Source: Sphingomonadales bacterium
GTDB lineage: Bacteria > Pseudomonadota > Alphaproteobacteria > Sphingomonadales > Sphingomonadaceae
Assembly: GCA_018971065.1 (NCBI GenBank)
Contig: JAGWVC010000104.1
Location: 1 to 13,694 of the forward strand
Direction: 5' to 3'
DNA: 13,694 bases
The position numbers were made by a program, and so were the translations under genes. Positions within the stretch are counted from its first letter, which is position 1. Every line of letters starts with the position of its first letter. Positions 1-5,987 of this stretch are shown here, piece after piece. The notes under the pieces are model-generated. The model did no database searches. It was given only the letters and a program-made list of their open reading frames with translations, and had not been told where the DNA came from.

Positions 1-63
1 CCGACCAATGATCAGCGGAGCCATCCGCGCCCAAGCTGCGTCGCTCAGCACCAATCGATCCAT
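1..63 (-). CDS. IS5-family-like transposase, N-terminal fragment (runs off left edge)
   Basis: The reverse strand reads ATG at 63 followed by 20 further codons without a stop to the window edge. The peptide begins MDRLVLSDAAWARMAPLIIG. This pattern (short hydrophobic start, 'L(S/T)DAxWxRxAPLI') is the typical N-terminus of IS5-superfamily (DUF4096-type) transposases, which cut and paste insertion sequences. Only 21 residues are visible, so the DDE catalytic residues, completeness and activity cannot be judged. The following 70 bases (64-132) look like the upstream end of the same element. The family call rests on pattern memory, not a search. Confidence 0.6.
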   Translation of the reverse strand, partial: MDRLVLSDAAWARMAPLIIGR

Positions 64-132
64 AACACCCAAGGCCGCCTCCAAAAGACAGCCTTGAATC
101 AGACTTTCCCGCAAATGGGAATCCTAAGAGTC
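1..132 (-). mobile_element. End of an IS5-like insertion sequence (partial)
   Basis: The transposase start at 63 is followed outward by a non-coding leader with a 5-bp inverted pair TTCCC-GCAAAT-GGGAA at 106-121, then AATCCTAAGAGTC ending at 132. Read from the outside on the reverse strand this is GACTCTTAGGATTCCC, which resembles an IS terminus. The exact outer end and the target duplication cannot be fixed because the other end lies outside the window; the boundary at 132 is a guess, and any point up to about 140 is possible. Confidence 0.4.
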
Positions 133-139
133 CACACCA

Positions 140-218
140 CCTAGAGCCTGCGCGGCGATTGAGCGTCGCTGATGGCTTTGTTGAAGCTTGCTTCAACCTA
201 AAGTCATCACGCTCTAGG
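140..218. repeat. Palindromic intergenic repeat / MITE-like hairpin
   Basis: CCTAGAGC (140-147) and GCTCTAGG (211-218) form perfect 8-bp outer inverted repeats. Inside, GTTGAAGC (180-187) and GCTTCAAC (190-197) form a perfect stem with a 2-nt loop. The stem extends through 171-179 paired with 200-208 (one G-T wobble, 2-nt bulge) and GAGCGT (161-166) paired with ACGCTC (209-214, an alternative to part of the outer repeat). In all, about 23 base pairs fold into one hairpin between an IS end and a small gene. Such AGAGC-bordered palindromes are common as dispersed repeats in alphaproteobacterial genomes (inference). No open frame or T-run accompanies it, so a simple terminator is less likely. 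Confidence 0.55.
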
Positions 219-264
219 CCAACGCAGGATCAGGCAACCGCCCGCCCCCCGGAAGGATATGGCA

Positions 265-534
265 ATGACCACGAATGCCGAGAACTCCCGCAAGCTTGCC
301 GACGATGCCGCCGGGCTGGAGCATGAGCGTGAGGTGTCCAGCACCATCACCAGCGACGCCCGGCGGCTGGCGCTGGCACGCGCCGCGTTGCACGAATGGG
401 TCGATTCGGTGGTGGCCGTGGTCGCCACCGCCGGGTCGGGCCGGGTGACGCTGGTCCATTCCGACGGCACCCGCTCGGGGATCGCCTCGGCCGACCTGGC
501 CTACCGTCTTACCCCGCCAGTGCGCTTCGATTGA
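265..534 (+). CDS. Small protein of unknown function (89 aa)
   Basis: I do not recognise this protein. It has an N-terminal polar, probably helical part (residues about 1-45, rich in Ala, Arg, Glu and Asp) and a C-terminal half with short beta-like segments around VVAVVATAGSGRVTLVHSDG. There is no signal peptide, membrane span or cysteine. Two in-frame ATGs exist at 259 and 265. GGAAGG at 251-256 lies only 2 nt before the first but 8 nt before the second, so 265 is the better start. It is convergent with the PEPM-family gene downstream and separated from the IS end by the hairpin repeat, so it is probably not part of the catabolic cluster. Codon usage is GC-rich like the neighbours. Real-gene status is likely but not certain. 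Confidence 0.55.
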   Translation: MTTNAENSRKLADDAAGLEHEREVSSTITSDARRLALARAALHEWVDSVVAVVATAGSGRVTLVHSDGTRSGIASADLAYRLTPPVRFD

Positions 535-547
535 ACGCGCGGTTCGA

Positions 548-561
548 CTGAGCGCGCTCAG
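548..561. terminator. 14-bp perfect palindrome between convergent genes, possible bidirectional terminator
   Basis: CTGAGCGCGCTCAG is a perfect self-complementary 14-mer lying 14 nt after the stop of the small gene and containing the stop codon of the convergent PEPM-family gene (558-560). Its place between two converging genes suits transcription termination from both sides, but no T-run follows on either strand and a true hairpin would need a loop within the palindrome. It could equally be a protein-binding site or chance in GC-rich sequence. Confidence 0.25.
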
Positions 562-1433
562 GGCGCGTGGTTCGGCCGCGCCGGCCGGCCGGTCTTTTCG
601 GCCCATTCCTCAATCAGCCCGTCATACAGCGGGTGGTCGATCAGCTCGTACTTCTCGGGGAAGTTCCAGTTGCCCGATTGCACCTGCCCGGTCTCCATCA
701 GCTCGCGCGCCATCTTCAGGTGGTTCGCCGCCGCCGTCACCCAGCCGCCCGTGGCCATGTTGAACGCGGTGCCCGGCACGGTGAAACCCATCGTCGCCAC
801 CGGAATCTTCGATCCGAACGCCTTCAGCAGCTCGGGCACCCAGTCGGGGCGCGGCGGATAGAACAGCGCATCGGCGCCGGCTTCCATATAGGCGTGGCCG
901 CGCTTGATCGCCTCGTCCATCGAGCCGGTGCCGCCGCCGCCCATCTCGCTGGTGTACAGCTCGTCGCAGCGGGCGATGATGATGAAATCCTGCCCCATGT
1001 CGCGCGCGGCGCGGCGCCCGGCGTCGATCCGCGCCTGCTGGTCCGCGATCGACCACAGCCCGTTGACGTGCTTGGAATGCTTGGGGTTGCGCTCATCCTC
1101 GACGTGGTATCCGGCAATGCCCTGCTGGATATAGCGGCGGGTGAAATGATAGGCGTCGGCCACGGTCTCGCCCAGCGTGTCGGCGTCGGCGATCAGCGGG
1201 ATGTCCAGCACGTTGGCGATGCGGCTGGCCTGCTCGATCTGCTCCACCTGGCTGAACACGCCGTTGTCGGGTACCGCATAGTGGAACGCGCTGCACGCGT
1301 GGCCACCCAGATAGGCCGCCGGGAACCCCACCGACTGGACGATGCGCCCGGTCAGCGCCGAATAGGTGTCGCCACAGACGAAATGGTCGCCCTTGTTCAG
1401 CAGGGCGCGCAATTTGTCGGCCTTCGTCGGCAT
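558..1433 (-). CDS. Isocitrate lyase/PEP mutase superfamily protein
   Basis: This 291-aa protein has the length and motifs of the isocitrate lyase/phosphoenolpyruvate mutase superfamily, TIM-barrel enzymes that make or break C-C or C-P bonds in 2-oxo or 2-hydroxy acids with Mg2+. Seen: the substrate-loop region GGHACSAF (43-50), the metal-binding DAD (83-85), VEDE (111-114), and the gating-loop region NPKHSKH (116-122). Lyases such as 2-methylisocitrate lyase carry a catalytic Cys in this loop (PKxCGH); here Ser stands there, so a lyase of that exact type is doubtful and oxaloacetate-decarboxylase- or hydrolase-like activity is possible. A glycine-rich insert TSEMGGGGTG (161-170) is also notable. 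The frame is open to 1604, but ATG 1433 has GGAGAGGA just upstream and matches the family N-terminus. It is divergent from the TetR gene. Family is confident, reaction unknown. Confidence 0.85.
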   Translation of the reverse strand: MPTKADKLRALLNKGDHFVCGDTYSALTGRIVQSVGFPAAYLGGHACSAFHYAVPDNGVFSQVEQIEQASRIANVLDIPLIADADTLGETVADAYHFTRRYIQQGIAGYHVEDERNPKHSKHVNGLWSIADQQARIDAGRRAARDMGQDFIIIARCDELYTSEMGGGGTGSMDEAIKRGHAYMEAGADALFYPPRPDWVPELLKAFGSKIPVATMGFTVPGTAFNMATGGWVTAAANHLKMARELMETGQVQSGNWNFPEKYELIDHPLYDGLIEEWAEKTGRPARPNHAP

Positions 1434-1588
1434 GTCGGGTCCTCTCCGCTGGTCTTGTGAATGCGTTTCGGCAAAATCGTCGCACGCGCCTGCCGCATGG
1501 GCAAGCACCGATCGCACCCCGCGCTTCGCCCCGGTGATTGCCGCAGGCGCGGCCCGGATGCAGGATTTGCATTGCACGCCCCGATCAA

Positions 1589-1606
1589 GCGTGTAACCCG
1601 ACACGC
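1589..1606. promoter_or_regulatory. Candidate TetR operator, 6-bp inverted repeat
   Basis: GCGTGT-AACCCG-ACACGC is a perfect inverted repeat with 6-bp arms and a 6-nt centre, in the 197-bp gap between the divergent PEPM-family gene and the TetR gene. It lies 25 bp before the TetR GTG start, where autoregulation would act. Just downstream, CGCGC (1604-1608) and TTGGAC (1617-1622) weakly resemble half of the motif shared by the other three promoters. Function is inferred from position only. Confidence 0.4.
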
Positions 1607-1630
1607 GCTATCTACTTTGGACCTCGGTGC

Positions 1631-2242
1631 GTGCCGCAATCTGCCTCGGTAAAATACCAGACACCGCTTCGTCAGGCGCAACGGGACCTTACCCGCAGCC
1701 GCATCAAGAATGCCGCGCGCGAACTGTTCCACGACCAGCACTACGACACCACGACGATGGACGAGATCGCCGTCGCCGCCGGCCTGCGCCGATCGACGCT
1801 TTACCTGCACTACAAGGACAAGGCGCAGATCCTTGCCGATGTCGTTGCCGATTACCGCCCGCGCGCGCAGGCGGTGCTGGCCACGCTGCCCGGCCCCGCG
1901 CCCACGGTGGAACAGGTGCGCCGCTGGATTCGCAAGGTCATCGCCTTCGTCGAGAAGGAACGCGTGCCGCTGTCGATTATCACCGAGATGAAACGCGACC
2001 GCGCCAATTCCGCAACGCTGGACGCGCTGACCAGCGACCTGCTGGCGGCCCTGGGTGAGAACAACCCGCCCATCGCCTCGGCCGCCCGGTCCGATGCCGA
2101 TCCGCTGCACCGCGCCCGCGCGCTGCTGCTGTTCCAGGAACTGACCTTCACCTGCGAACAGGCGCTGATGCGCCCCGGCGATGACCACGCGAAAGCGCTG
2201 GTGGACGTGACCGCAGATCACTTCCACGCCTTCCTACGCTAG
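1631..2242 (+). CDS. TetR/AcrR family transcriptional regulator
   Basis: This 203-aa, one-component regulator would bind DNA as a dimer and release on ligand binding. The N-terminal TetR helix-turn-helix is clear: SRIKNAARELF at 23-33, then TTTMDEIAVAAGLRRSTLYL at 40-59, followed by HYKDKAQIL. The C-terminal part is helical and divergent, as usual for the ligand domain. The frame is open back to 1538, but a GTG at 1631 gives the normal TetR length; its Shine-Dalgarno is weak (GGAC at 1619-1622), so the start is less certain. Its stop shares CTAG with the stop of the convergent Rieske gene. An inverted repeat at 1589-1606 is a candidate self-operator. It is a candidate regulator of the nearby catabolic genes. 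Confidence 0.9.
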   Translation: MPQSASVKYQTPLRQAQRDLTRSRIKNAARELFHDQHYDTTTMDEIAVAAGLRRSTLYLHYKDKAQILADVVADYRPRAQAVLATLPGPAPTVEQVRRWIRKVIAFVEKERVPLSIITEMKRDRANSATLDALTSDLLAALGENNPPIASAARSDADPLHRARALLLFQELTFTCEQALMRPGDDHAKALVDVTADHFHAFLR

Positions 2243-3717
2243 GTGGCGGCAACAACTTCCCGCGCGGCTTCCGGTTTCGCCCAGATGTCATGGATCACCG
2301 AATCGAAATTGCCCCCCAGCCAGTGCTGCGCGGCGGCCAGTTCCGCGCGCGGACGCCCGGCCAGATAGCCGTCGATCAGCCGCTGGTAATTGCTGATCAG
2401 CCCTTCCACTTCGGCCGCCAGCCGCATGTATTCAAAGCCGCGCGCATGAAGCCCGCGCTGCTGGATCGGGATGTTCGAATAGTCCTGGCGCGGGATCGGC
2501 GGGAATTCGGCGCTGTCGTAAGGCAGGATCACCGGCTCCATAACCGGCTCCGGCGCCTCGCCTTCGGGATACATCGTCAGCGACCAGATCTCGAAGAAGC
2601 ACGATTCCGGCCCCAGCGGACGGATGCGATACGACGCCATGCTGGTGAAGATCGGCAGCAGGAACACGTGCGGAAACAGGAACTCCACCGCGCGGATCGG
2701 CGCGGTCTGCGCCACCTGCAACAGGTCGGGAACCGGCTCGCCGGCGGCGCGCAGCTTCTCGGTGATCCCGGCCATCACCTGGCCATAGAACACCGGCACC
2801 GCCTGGTTGGGGTCGTCGGGCAGGGGGGTGTCGCGCAGCGCTTCCATCACCGCGATTTCCTTGGCCTGCACCATCCCGGCCATGCCCTCGCTCAGCACCT
2901 TCATGTGCTCGATCTGGCCGTCGATCGCCTGCCGCGTCGTCGTCCCGGGCAGCGCCGCCTTGCGCATGTTGTCCTCGGTCGCGCCCGCCTTGGCGAAATC
3001 GCGCGGAGCATACATGTCGGCGTAAAGGTCGTGCAGCACCTCATGCAGTTGCGGGTGCGTGGTGCGCACGTGATAGCCTTCCATGAAGGCCTCCATCGCC
3101 GTCTTCCAGTTGGCGGGCAGCACCGTGCCATAGTGCCATTCGGCGCGCAGTTTATCGACGTTATGCGCTTCCAGCCGCGCCGCCACCGGCCCCAGCGATT
3201 CGCGCACCCCCGGCGCTTCGTCGTCGTGGTTGATCCACACGAACCCGCCCCACACCTCGCTGCGGCATTCGACCAGCTTCAGTTCCTCGGGATCAAGCTG
3301 GTCGCCGGCGAACAGGTGGTCGCCATAGACGAAAGTGTTCTGCCCGTGCATGTCCCACTTCCAGCCGTGGAACGGGCAGGTAAAGCCCTTCGCCGCGCAG
3401 TTGCCGAACGCAGCCTTGCCGCATTCGGCGCCGATGCCGCCCGCCAGCGGCACGCCGCGATGGCGGCAGGCGTTGTGGTACGCCCTGATGCCCGCTCCGG
3501 TGTTCACCACCAGCACCGATTTGCCCAGGTTGGTATATTCGATCCAGTCGCCCGCCTCGGGCACCAGTTCGGCCCGGCACGCCATCTGCCAGCAGTGCCC
3601 CCACAGGTGTTCCTCTTCCAGCTTGTAGAACGCCTCGTCGTAATAGCGCGGCGCCGGAATGCGGTCGGGCCGGGTCACCGCGAACGGCACGGCACGGGGC
3701 GTGGTTTCAGCCTGCAT
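2239..3717 (-). CDS. Rieske non-heme iron oxygenase, alpha subunit
   Basis: This 492-aa large subunit of a ring-hydroxylating or related Rieske oxygenase would insert oxygen into a substrate using electrons from a separate reductase. Seen: Rieske cluster ligands C84, H86, C114 and H117 in CRHRG...CPFHGW. The spacing of 27 residues between the two pairs is longer than the usual 15-17 and holds two extra Cys (99, 107). The mononuclear iron site is EGYHVRTTH with H216 and H221; the bridging carboxylate is Glu213 rather than the usual Asp. A C-terminal QDYSNIPIQQRG (411-422) matches the third-ligand region, with D412 as candidate. ATG 3717 is preferred over 3723 because GAGG lies 6 nt upstream. 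No beta subunit, ferredoxin or reductase gene is in the window. It is divergent from the MFS gene across a shared operator-like motif. Substrate unknown. Confidence 0.92.
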   Translation of the reverse strand: MQAETTPRAVPFAVTRPDRIPAPRYYDEAFYKLEEEHLWGHCWQMACRAELVPEAGDWIEYTNLGKSVLVVNTGAGIRAYHNACRHRGVPLAGGIGAECGKAAFGNCAAKGFTCPFHGWKWDMHGQNTFVYGDHLFAGDQLDPEELKLVECRSEVWGGFVWINHDDEAPGVRESLGPVAARLEAHNVDKLRAEWHYGTVLPANWKTAMEAFMEGYHVRTTHPQLHEVLHDLYADMYAPRDFAKAGATEDNMRKAALPGTTTRQAIDGQIEHMKVLSEGMAGMVQAKEIAVMEALRDTPLPDDPNQAVPVFYGQVMAGITEKLRAAGEPVPDLLQVAQTAPIRAVEFLFPHVFLLPIFTSMASYRIRPLGPESCFFEIWSLTMYPEGEAPEPVMEPVILPYDSAEFPPIPRQDYSNIPIQQRGLHARGFEYMRLAAEVEGLISNYQRLIDGYLAGRPRAELAAAQHWLGGNFDSVIHDIWAKPEAAREVVAAT

Positions 3718-3813
3718 CGTCATCCTCTTTGCGTATCGGCACCGCGGCGCCTGTTCGTCCCAGCCTGTAACGATCGCATCGCTCCGGCAAGCGTCTTTCG
3801 CTGTTTCGCGCAA

Positions 3814-3841
3814 ACTATATGGACACCGCGTCTCGTTCAAA
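3814..3841 (-). promoter_or_regulatory. Candidate promoter of the Rieske oxygenase gene
   Basis: On the reverse strand TTTGAA (3841-3836) and TATAGT (3819-3814) are spaced 16 nt and fit sigma-70 type -35 and -10 boxes (TATAGT differs from TATAAT at one base). The expected transcript start would leave a leader of about 90 nt before the ATG at 3717. The shared GACA-N3-CGTC motif lies inside the spacer, an ideal place for a repressor. Prediction from pattern only. Confidence 0.4.
3820..3832. promoter_or_regulatory. Operator-like motif, copy 1 (Rieske / MFS divergent promoter)
   Basis: TGGACA-CCG-CGTC: GACA and CGTC form an inverted repeat with a 3-nt centre and one mismatch to GACA-N3-TGTC. On the reverse strand TGTC is followed by exactly 9 nt and then TGCGCG (3812-3807). 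The same arrangement occurs before the TauD gene and between the BVMO and hydrolase genes. It lies 81 bp before the MFS start. A weak -10-like TATAAC at 3857-3862 could serve the MFS gene. Confidence 0.5.
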
Positions 3842-3900
3842 TACATTCAGTCCCATTATAACCACACCGCCGCACTGGCGGGAACGAACGGGAGAGCGCG

Positions 3901-5139
3901 ATGCACGCCAATGCGGACGCCAACGCCGAGGCCGGCGAACTGCGCTGCCACGGCCTGCTGCTGCTGCCCTGCCTGGGCGGAATCATGCTGGTGGCGTTCC
4001 ACGGCTATTCGCTGGGGGTGCTGATCCACCCGCTGGAGCAGGAATTCGGCTGGAGCCGCGCCGCCATCTCGGCCGGGAACATGATCATCGCGGTGATCTC
4101 GCTTCTGCTGGCGCCGTTCGTCGGCCTCGCGGTCGATCGCTTCGGCCCGCGCCGCGTCGCGCTGGCGGGCACCACCGGCTATGTCGCGATGCTGGCGCTG
4201 GTCTCCACCGCCGGGCCGGACATTCGCGGCTGGTGGCTGCGCTGGGCGCTGCTGGGGCTGGCCAGCGTCACCATCCTGCCCACGGTGTGGACCACCGCGA
4301 TCAACCGCGCCTTCCACCGCCACCGTGGCAAGGCGCTGGCCTTCGCGCTGCTGGGCACCGGGCTCAGTGCCGCGATCATGCCGCCGCTCACCAGTTGGCT
4401 CTATGGCGCGTATGGCTGGCGCGGCGCCTATCGCGGCATTGCCGGCCTCGCCTGCCTGATCCTGATGCTCGTCGCGCTGCTGTTCCGCGACGGCGCCGCC
4501 ACCAGCGGCAAGGCGGCGCTGGCCGCGCCGCTGCCCGGCCTCACCACCGGCGAAGGGCTGCGCTCCGCCGCCTTCATCAAGCTGGCCATCGCGGTGTTCC
4601 TGTTCGCGATCACCTGCCTCGCGCTCACCGTCAACGCCGTGCCGGTGCTCGAATCGCGCGGGCTTTCCCGCCCCGCCGCCGCCGGAATCGCCGGGCTGCT
4701 CGGTATCGGCTCGATCCTCGGCCGCATCGGTGGGGGCTTCCTGCTCGATCGCTTTCCGGCGCACAAGGTCGCGGCGCTGGCGGTGCTGATGCCGGCGCTG
4801 GCGGTGGGCCTGCTGCTGGCGCCCGGCGGCACCGCGCTGGCCGGGTTCGCCATGCTGCTGTTCGGCCTCGCGCTGGGCACCGAAGTCGATGCCTGCGCCT
4901 ATATCGCCGCGCGCCACTTCGGCCTGCGCAGCTATGGCGCGCTGTTCGGGGTGATCATCGGCGTCACCACGTTCGGCTCGGGCCTTGCCCCGATGCTGGC
5001 CAACGCGGTGTACGATCACACGCACAGCTATGACCCGGTGCTGTGGGGCTCGATGCCGCTCTGCGCGCTGGCCTCGCTGCTGTTCGCCTCGCTGGGAACC
5101 GCGCCCGATCACCAGCCCGCCCTGGCGCTGGCGGCATGA
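3901..5139 (+). CDS. MFS transporter (monocarboxylate/oxalate-formate antiporter-like)
   Basis: This 412-aa inner-membrane protein of the major facilitator superfamily probably moves an organic acid or similar substrate. Alternating hydrophobic stretches fit 12 membrane helices after a short polar N-terminus (residues 1-15). Seen: GYSLGVLIHPLEQEFGWSRA near 36-55, typical of MCT/OxlT-like members (xFGWSRAxIS), and the loop 2-3 motif A variant GLAVDRFGPRRV. A central polar loop near 195-225 separates the two halves. Start ATG 3901 has CGGGAGAG at 3889-3896 with 6 nt from GGAG to the ATG. The stop overlaps the start of the SDR by ATGA, so the two are translationally coupled. Context suggests uptake of the pathway substrate or exchange of an intermediate; specificity cannot be read. 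Confidence 0.9.
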   Translation: MHANADANAEAGELRCHGLLLLPCLGGIMLVAFHGYSLGVLIHPLEQEFGWSRAAISAGNMIIAVISLLLAPFVGLAVDRFGPRRVALAGTTGYVAMLALVSTAGPDIRGWWLRWALLGLASVTILPTVWTTAINRAFHRHRGKALAFALLGTGLSAAIMPPLTSWLYGAYGWRGAYRGIAGLACLILMLVALLFRDGAATSGKAALAAPLPGLTTGEGLRSAAFIKLAIAVFLFAITCLALTVNAVPVLESRGLSRPAAAGIAGLLGIGSILGRIGGGFLLDRFPAHKVAALAVLMPALAVGLLLAPGGTALAGFAMLLFGLALGTEVDACAYIAARHFGLRSYGALFGVIIGVTTFGSGLAPMLANAVYDHTHSYDPVLWGSMPLCALASLLFASLGTAPDHQPALALAA

Positions 5140-5888
5140 GCGGCCGCCTGTCCGGCCGCGTCGCGCTGGTCACCGGCGCCGCCGGCGGCATCGGCCTGGC
5201 GACGGCGCAAGCGCTGGCCCGCGCCGGCGCCACCGTCATCGCCACCGACATTGTCGAAAGCAGCGCGACCCTGCGCCACGATGTTGCCGCCGAAGCCGAC
5301 TGGATTGCCATGATCGCGCATGTCCGCGCCCGGCATGGCCGGCTCGACATCCTCGTCAACAACGCCGGTATCGGCCGCACCGGGCCGGTCACAGACATCG
5401 CGCTGGAAGACTGGCGCCAACTCTTCGCGATCAACGTCGAGGGCACGTTCCTCGGCTGCAAACACGCGCTGCCGCTGATGCGTGAAGCCGGCCACGGCGG
5501 CAGCGTGGTCAACGTCTCGTCGATCGCCGGCATCAAGCCTTCGGCCAATTCCTCGGCCTATGGCGCCAGCAAGGGCGCGGTGCGCGCCTTCACCAAGGCG
5601 GTCGCGCTGGAATGCGCCGCGCTGAAGGACGGCATCCGCGTCAACTCGGTCCACCCTGGTGTCGTCGAAACCGCGATCTGGGATGGCATGATCGGCACCA
5701 GCGCCGATGGCAGCAACGGCCGCCCCCGCGCCGCCACGCTGGACGCGCTGACCGGCGCGTCGATCCCGCTGGGCCGCACCGGCACCGTGGACGAGATTGC
5801 CGAGGCGATCCTGTGGCTGGCCGGCGATGAAAGCCGCTATGTCACCGGCGCCGAACTGGTGGTCGATGGTGGCCGCGCCATCGCGTAA
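5136..5888 (+). CDS. Short-chain dehydrogenase/reductase (SDR), classical type
   Basis: This 250-aa NAD(P)-dependent oxidoreductase would interconvert an alcohol and a ketone. Seen: the cofactor motif TGAAGGIG (13-20), Asp38 at the end of the second strand, which favours NAD(H), NNAG (75-78), tetrad Asn100, Ser128/129, and YGASK with Tyr142 and Lys146. The C-terminus VTGAELVVDGG is typical of classical SDRs. The frame is open to 5043, but ATG 5136 overlaps the MFS stop in ATGA and starts the domain exactly. It is co-transcribed with the MFS gene. Unlike the two SDRs in the leftward operon it keeps the canonical tetrad Asn. Substrate unknown. Confidence 0.93.
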   Translation: MSGRLSGRVALVTGAAGGIGLATAQALARAGATVIATDIVESSATLRHDVAAEADWIAMIAHVRARHGRLDILVNNAGIGRTGPVTDIALEDWRQLFAINVEGTFLGCKHALPLMREAGHGGSVVNVSSIAGIKPSANSSAYGASKGAVRAFTKAVALECAALKDGIRVNSVHPGVVETAIWDGMIGTSADGSNGRPRAATLDALTGASIPLGRTGTVDEIAEAILWLAGDESRYVTGAELVVDGGRAIA

Positions 5889-5893
5889 AATAG

Positions 5894-5906
5894 TGGACAT
5901 TCTGTC
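5894..5906. promoter_or_regulatory. Operator-like motif, copy 2 (before the TauD-like gene)
   Basis: TGGACA-TTC-TGTC contains a perfect inverted repeat GACA-TTC-TGTC (5896-5906), 6 nt after the SDR stop. On the reverse strand TGTC is followed by 9 nt and ACGCGA, the same spacing as in copies 1 and 3. It begins 94 bp before the dioxygenase start. A weak -10-like CATAAT at 5928-5933 lies downstream, so the dioxygenase gene may have its own regulated promoter instead of relying on the MFS-SDR transcript. Confidence 0.5.
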
Positions 5907-5987
5907 TTGCGAAGTGATCGCCGCAGGCATAATCTGCGCAAGGTTGATCGGGTCGGCATGAGTCGATCGGACTTCGGGAGAGTGACG

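Noticed and set aside
214..606. Reverse-strand frames opposite the small gene at 265-534
   Set aside because: They run over the end of the PEPM-family gene and lack a ribosome binding site; the + strand frame has a well-placed GGAAGG. Neither option has homology I recognise, so this is a preference only.
567..1460. A 297-codon + strand frame opposite the PEPM-family gene
   Set aside because: No motifs and antisense composition; the reverse frame carries family motifs along its whole length.
2290..3861. A 523-codon + strand frame opposite the Rieske gene
   Set aside because: Composition is His/Arg/Gln/Val-rich antisense translation without recognisable motifs, while the reverse strand has a complete Rieske protein.
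3856..5112. A 418-codon reverse-strand frame opposite the MFS gene
   Set aside because: Gln/Arg/Gly/Ala-rich shadow of a membrane protein gene; the MFS frame has motif A and membrane helices.
5894..5922. TGGACA read as a -35 box for the TauD gene
   Set aside because: No acceptable -10 lies 16-18 nt downstream (the region is GATCGCC); the inverted-repeat reading explains the sequence better.
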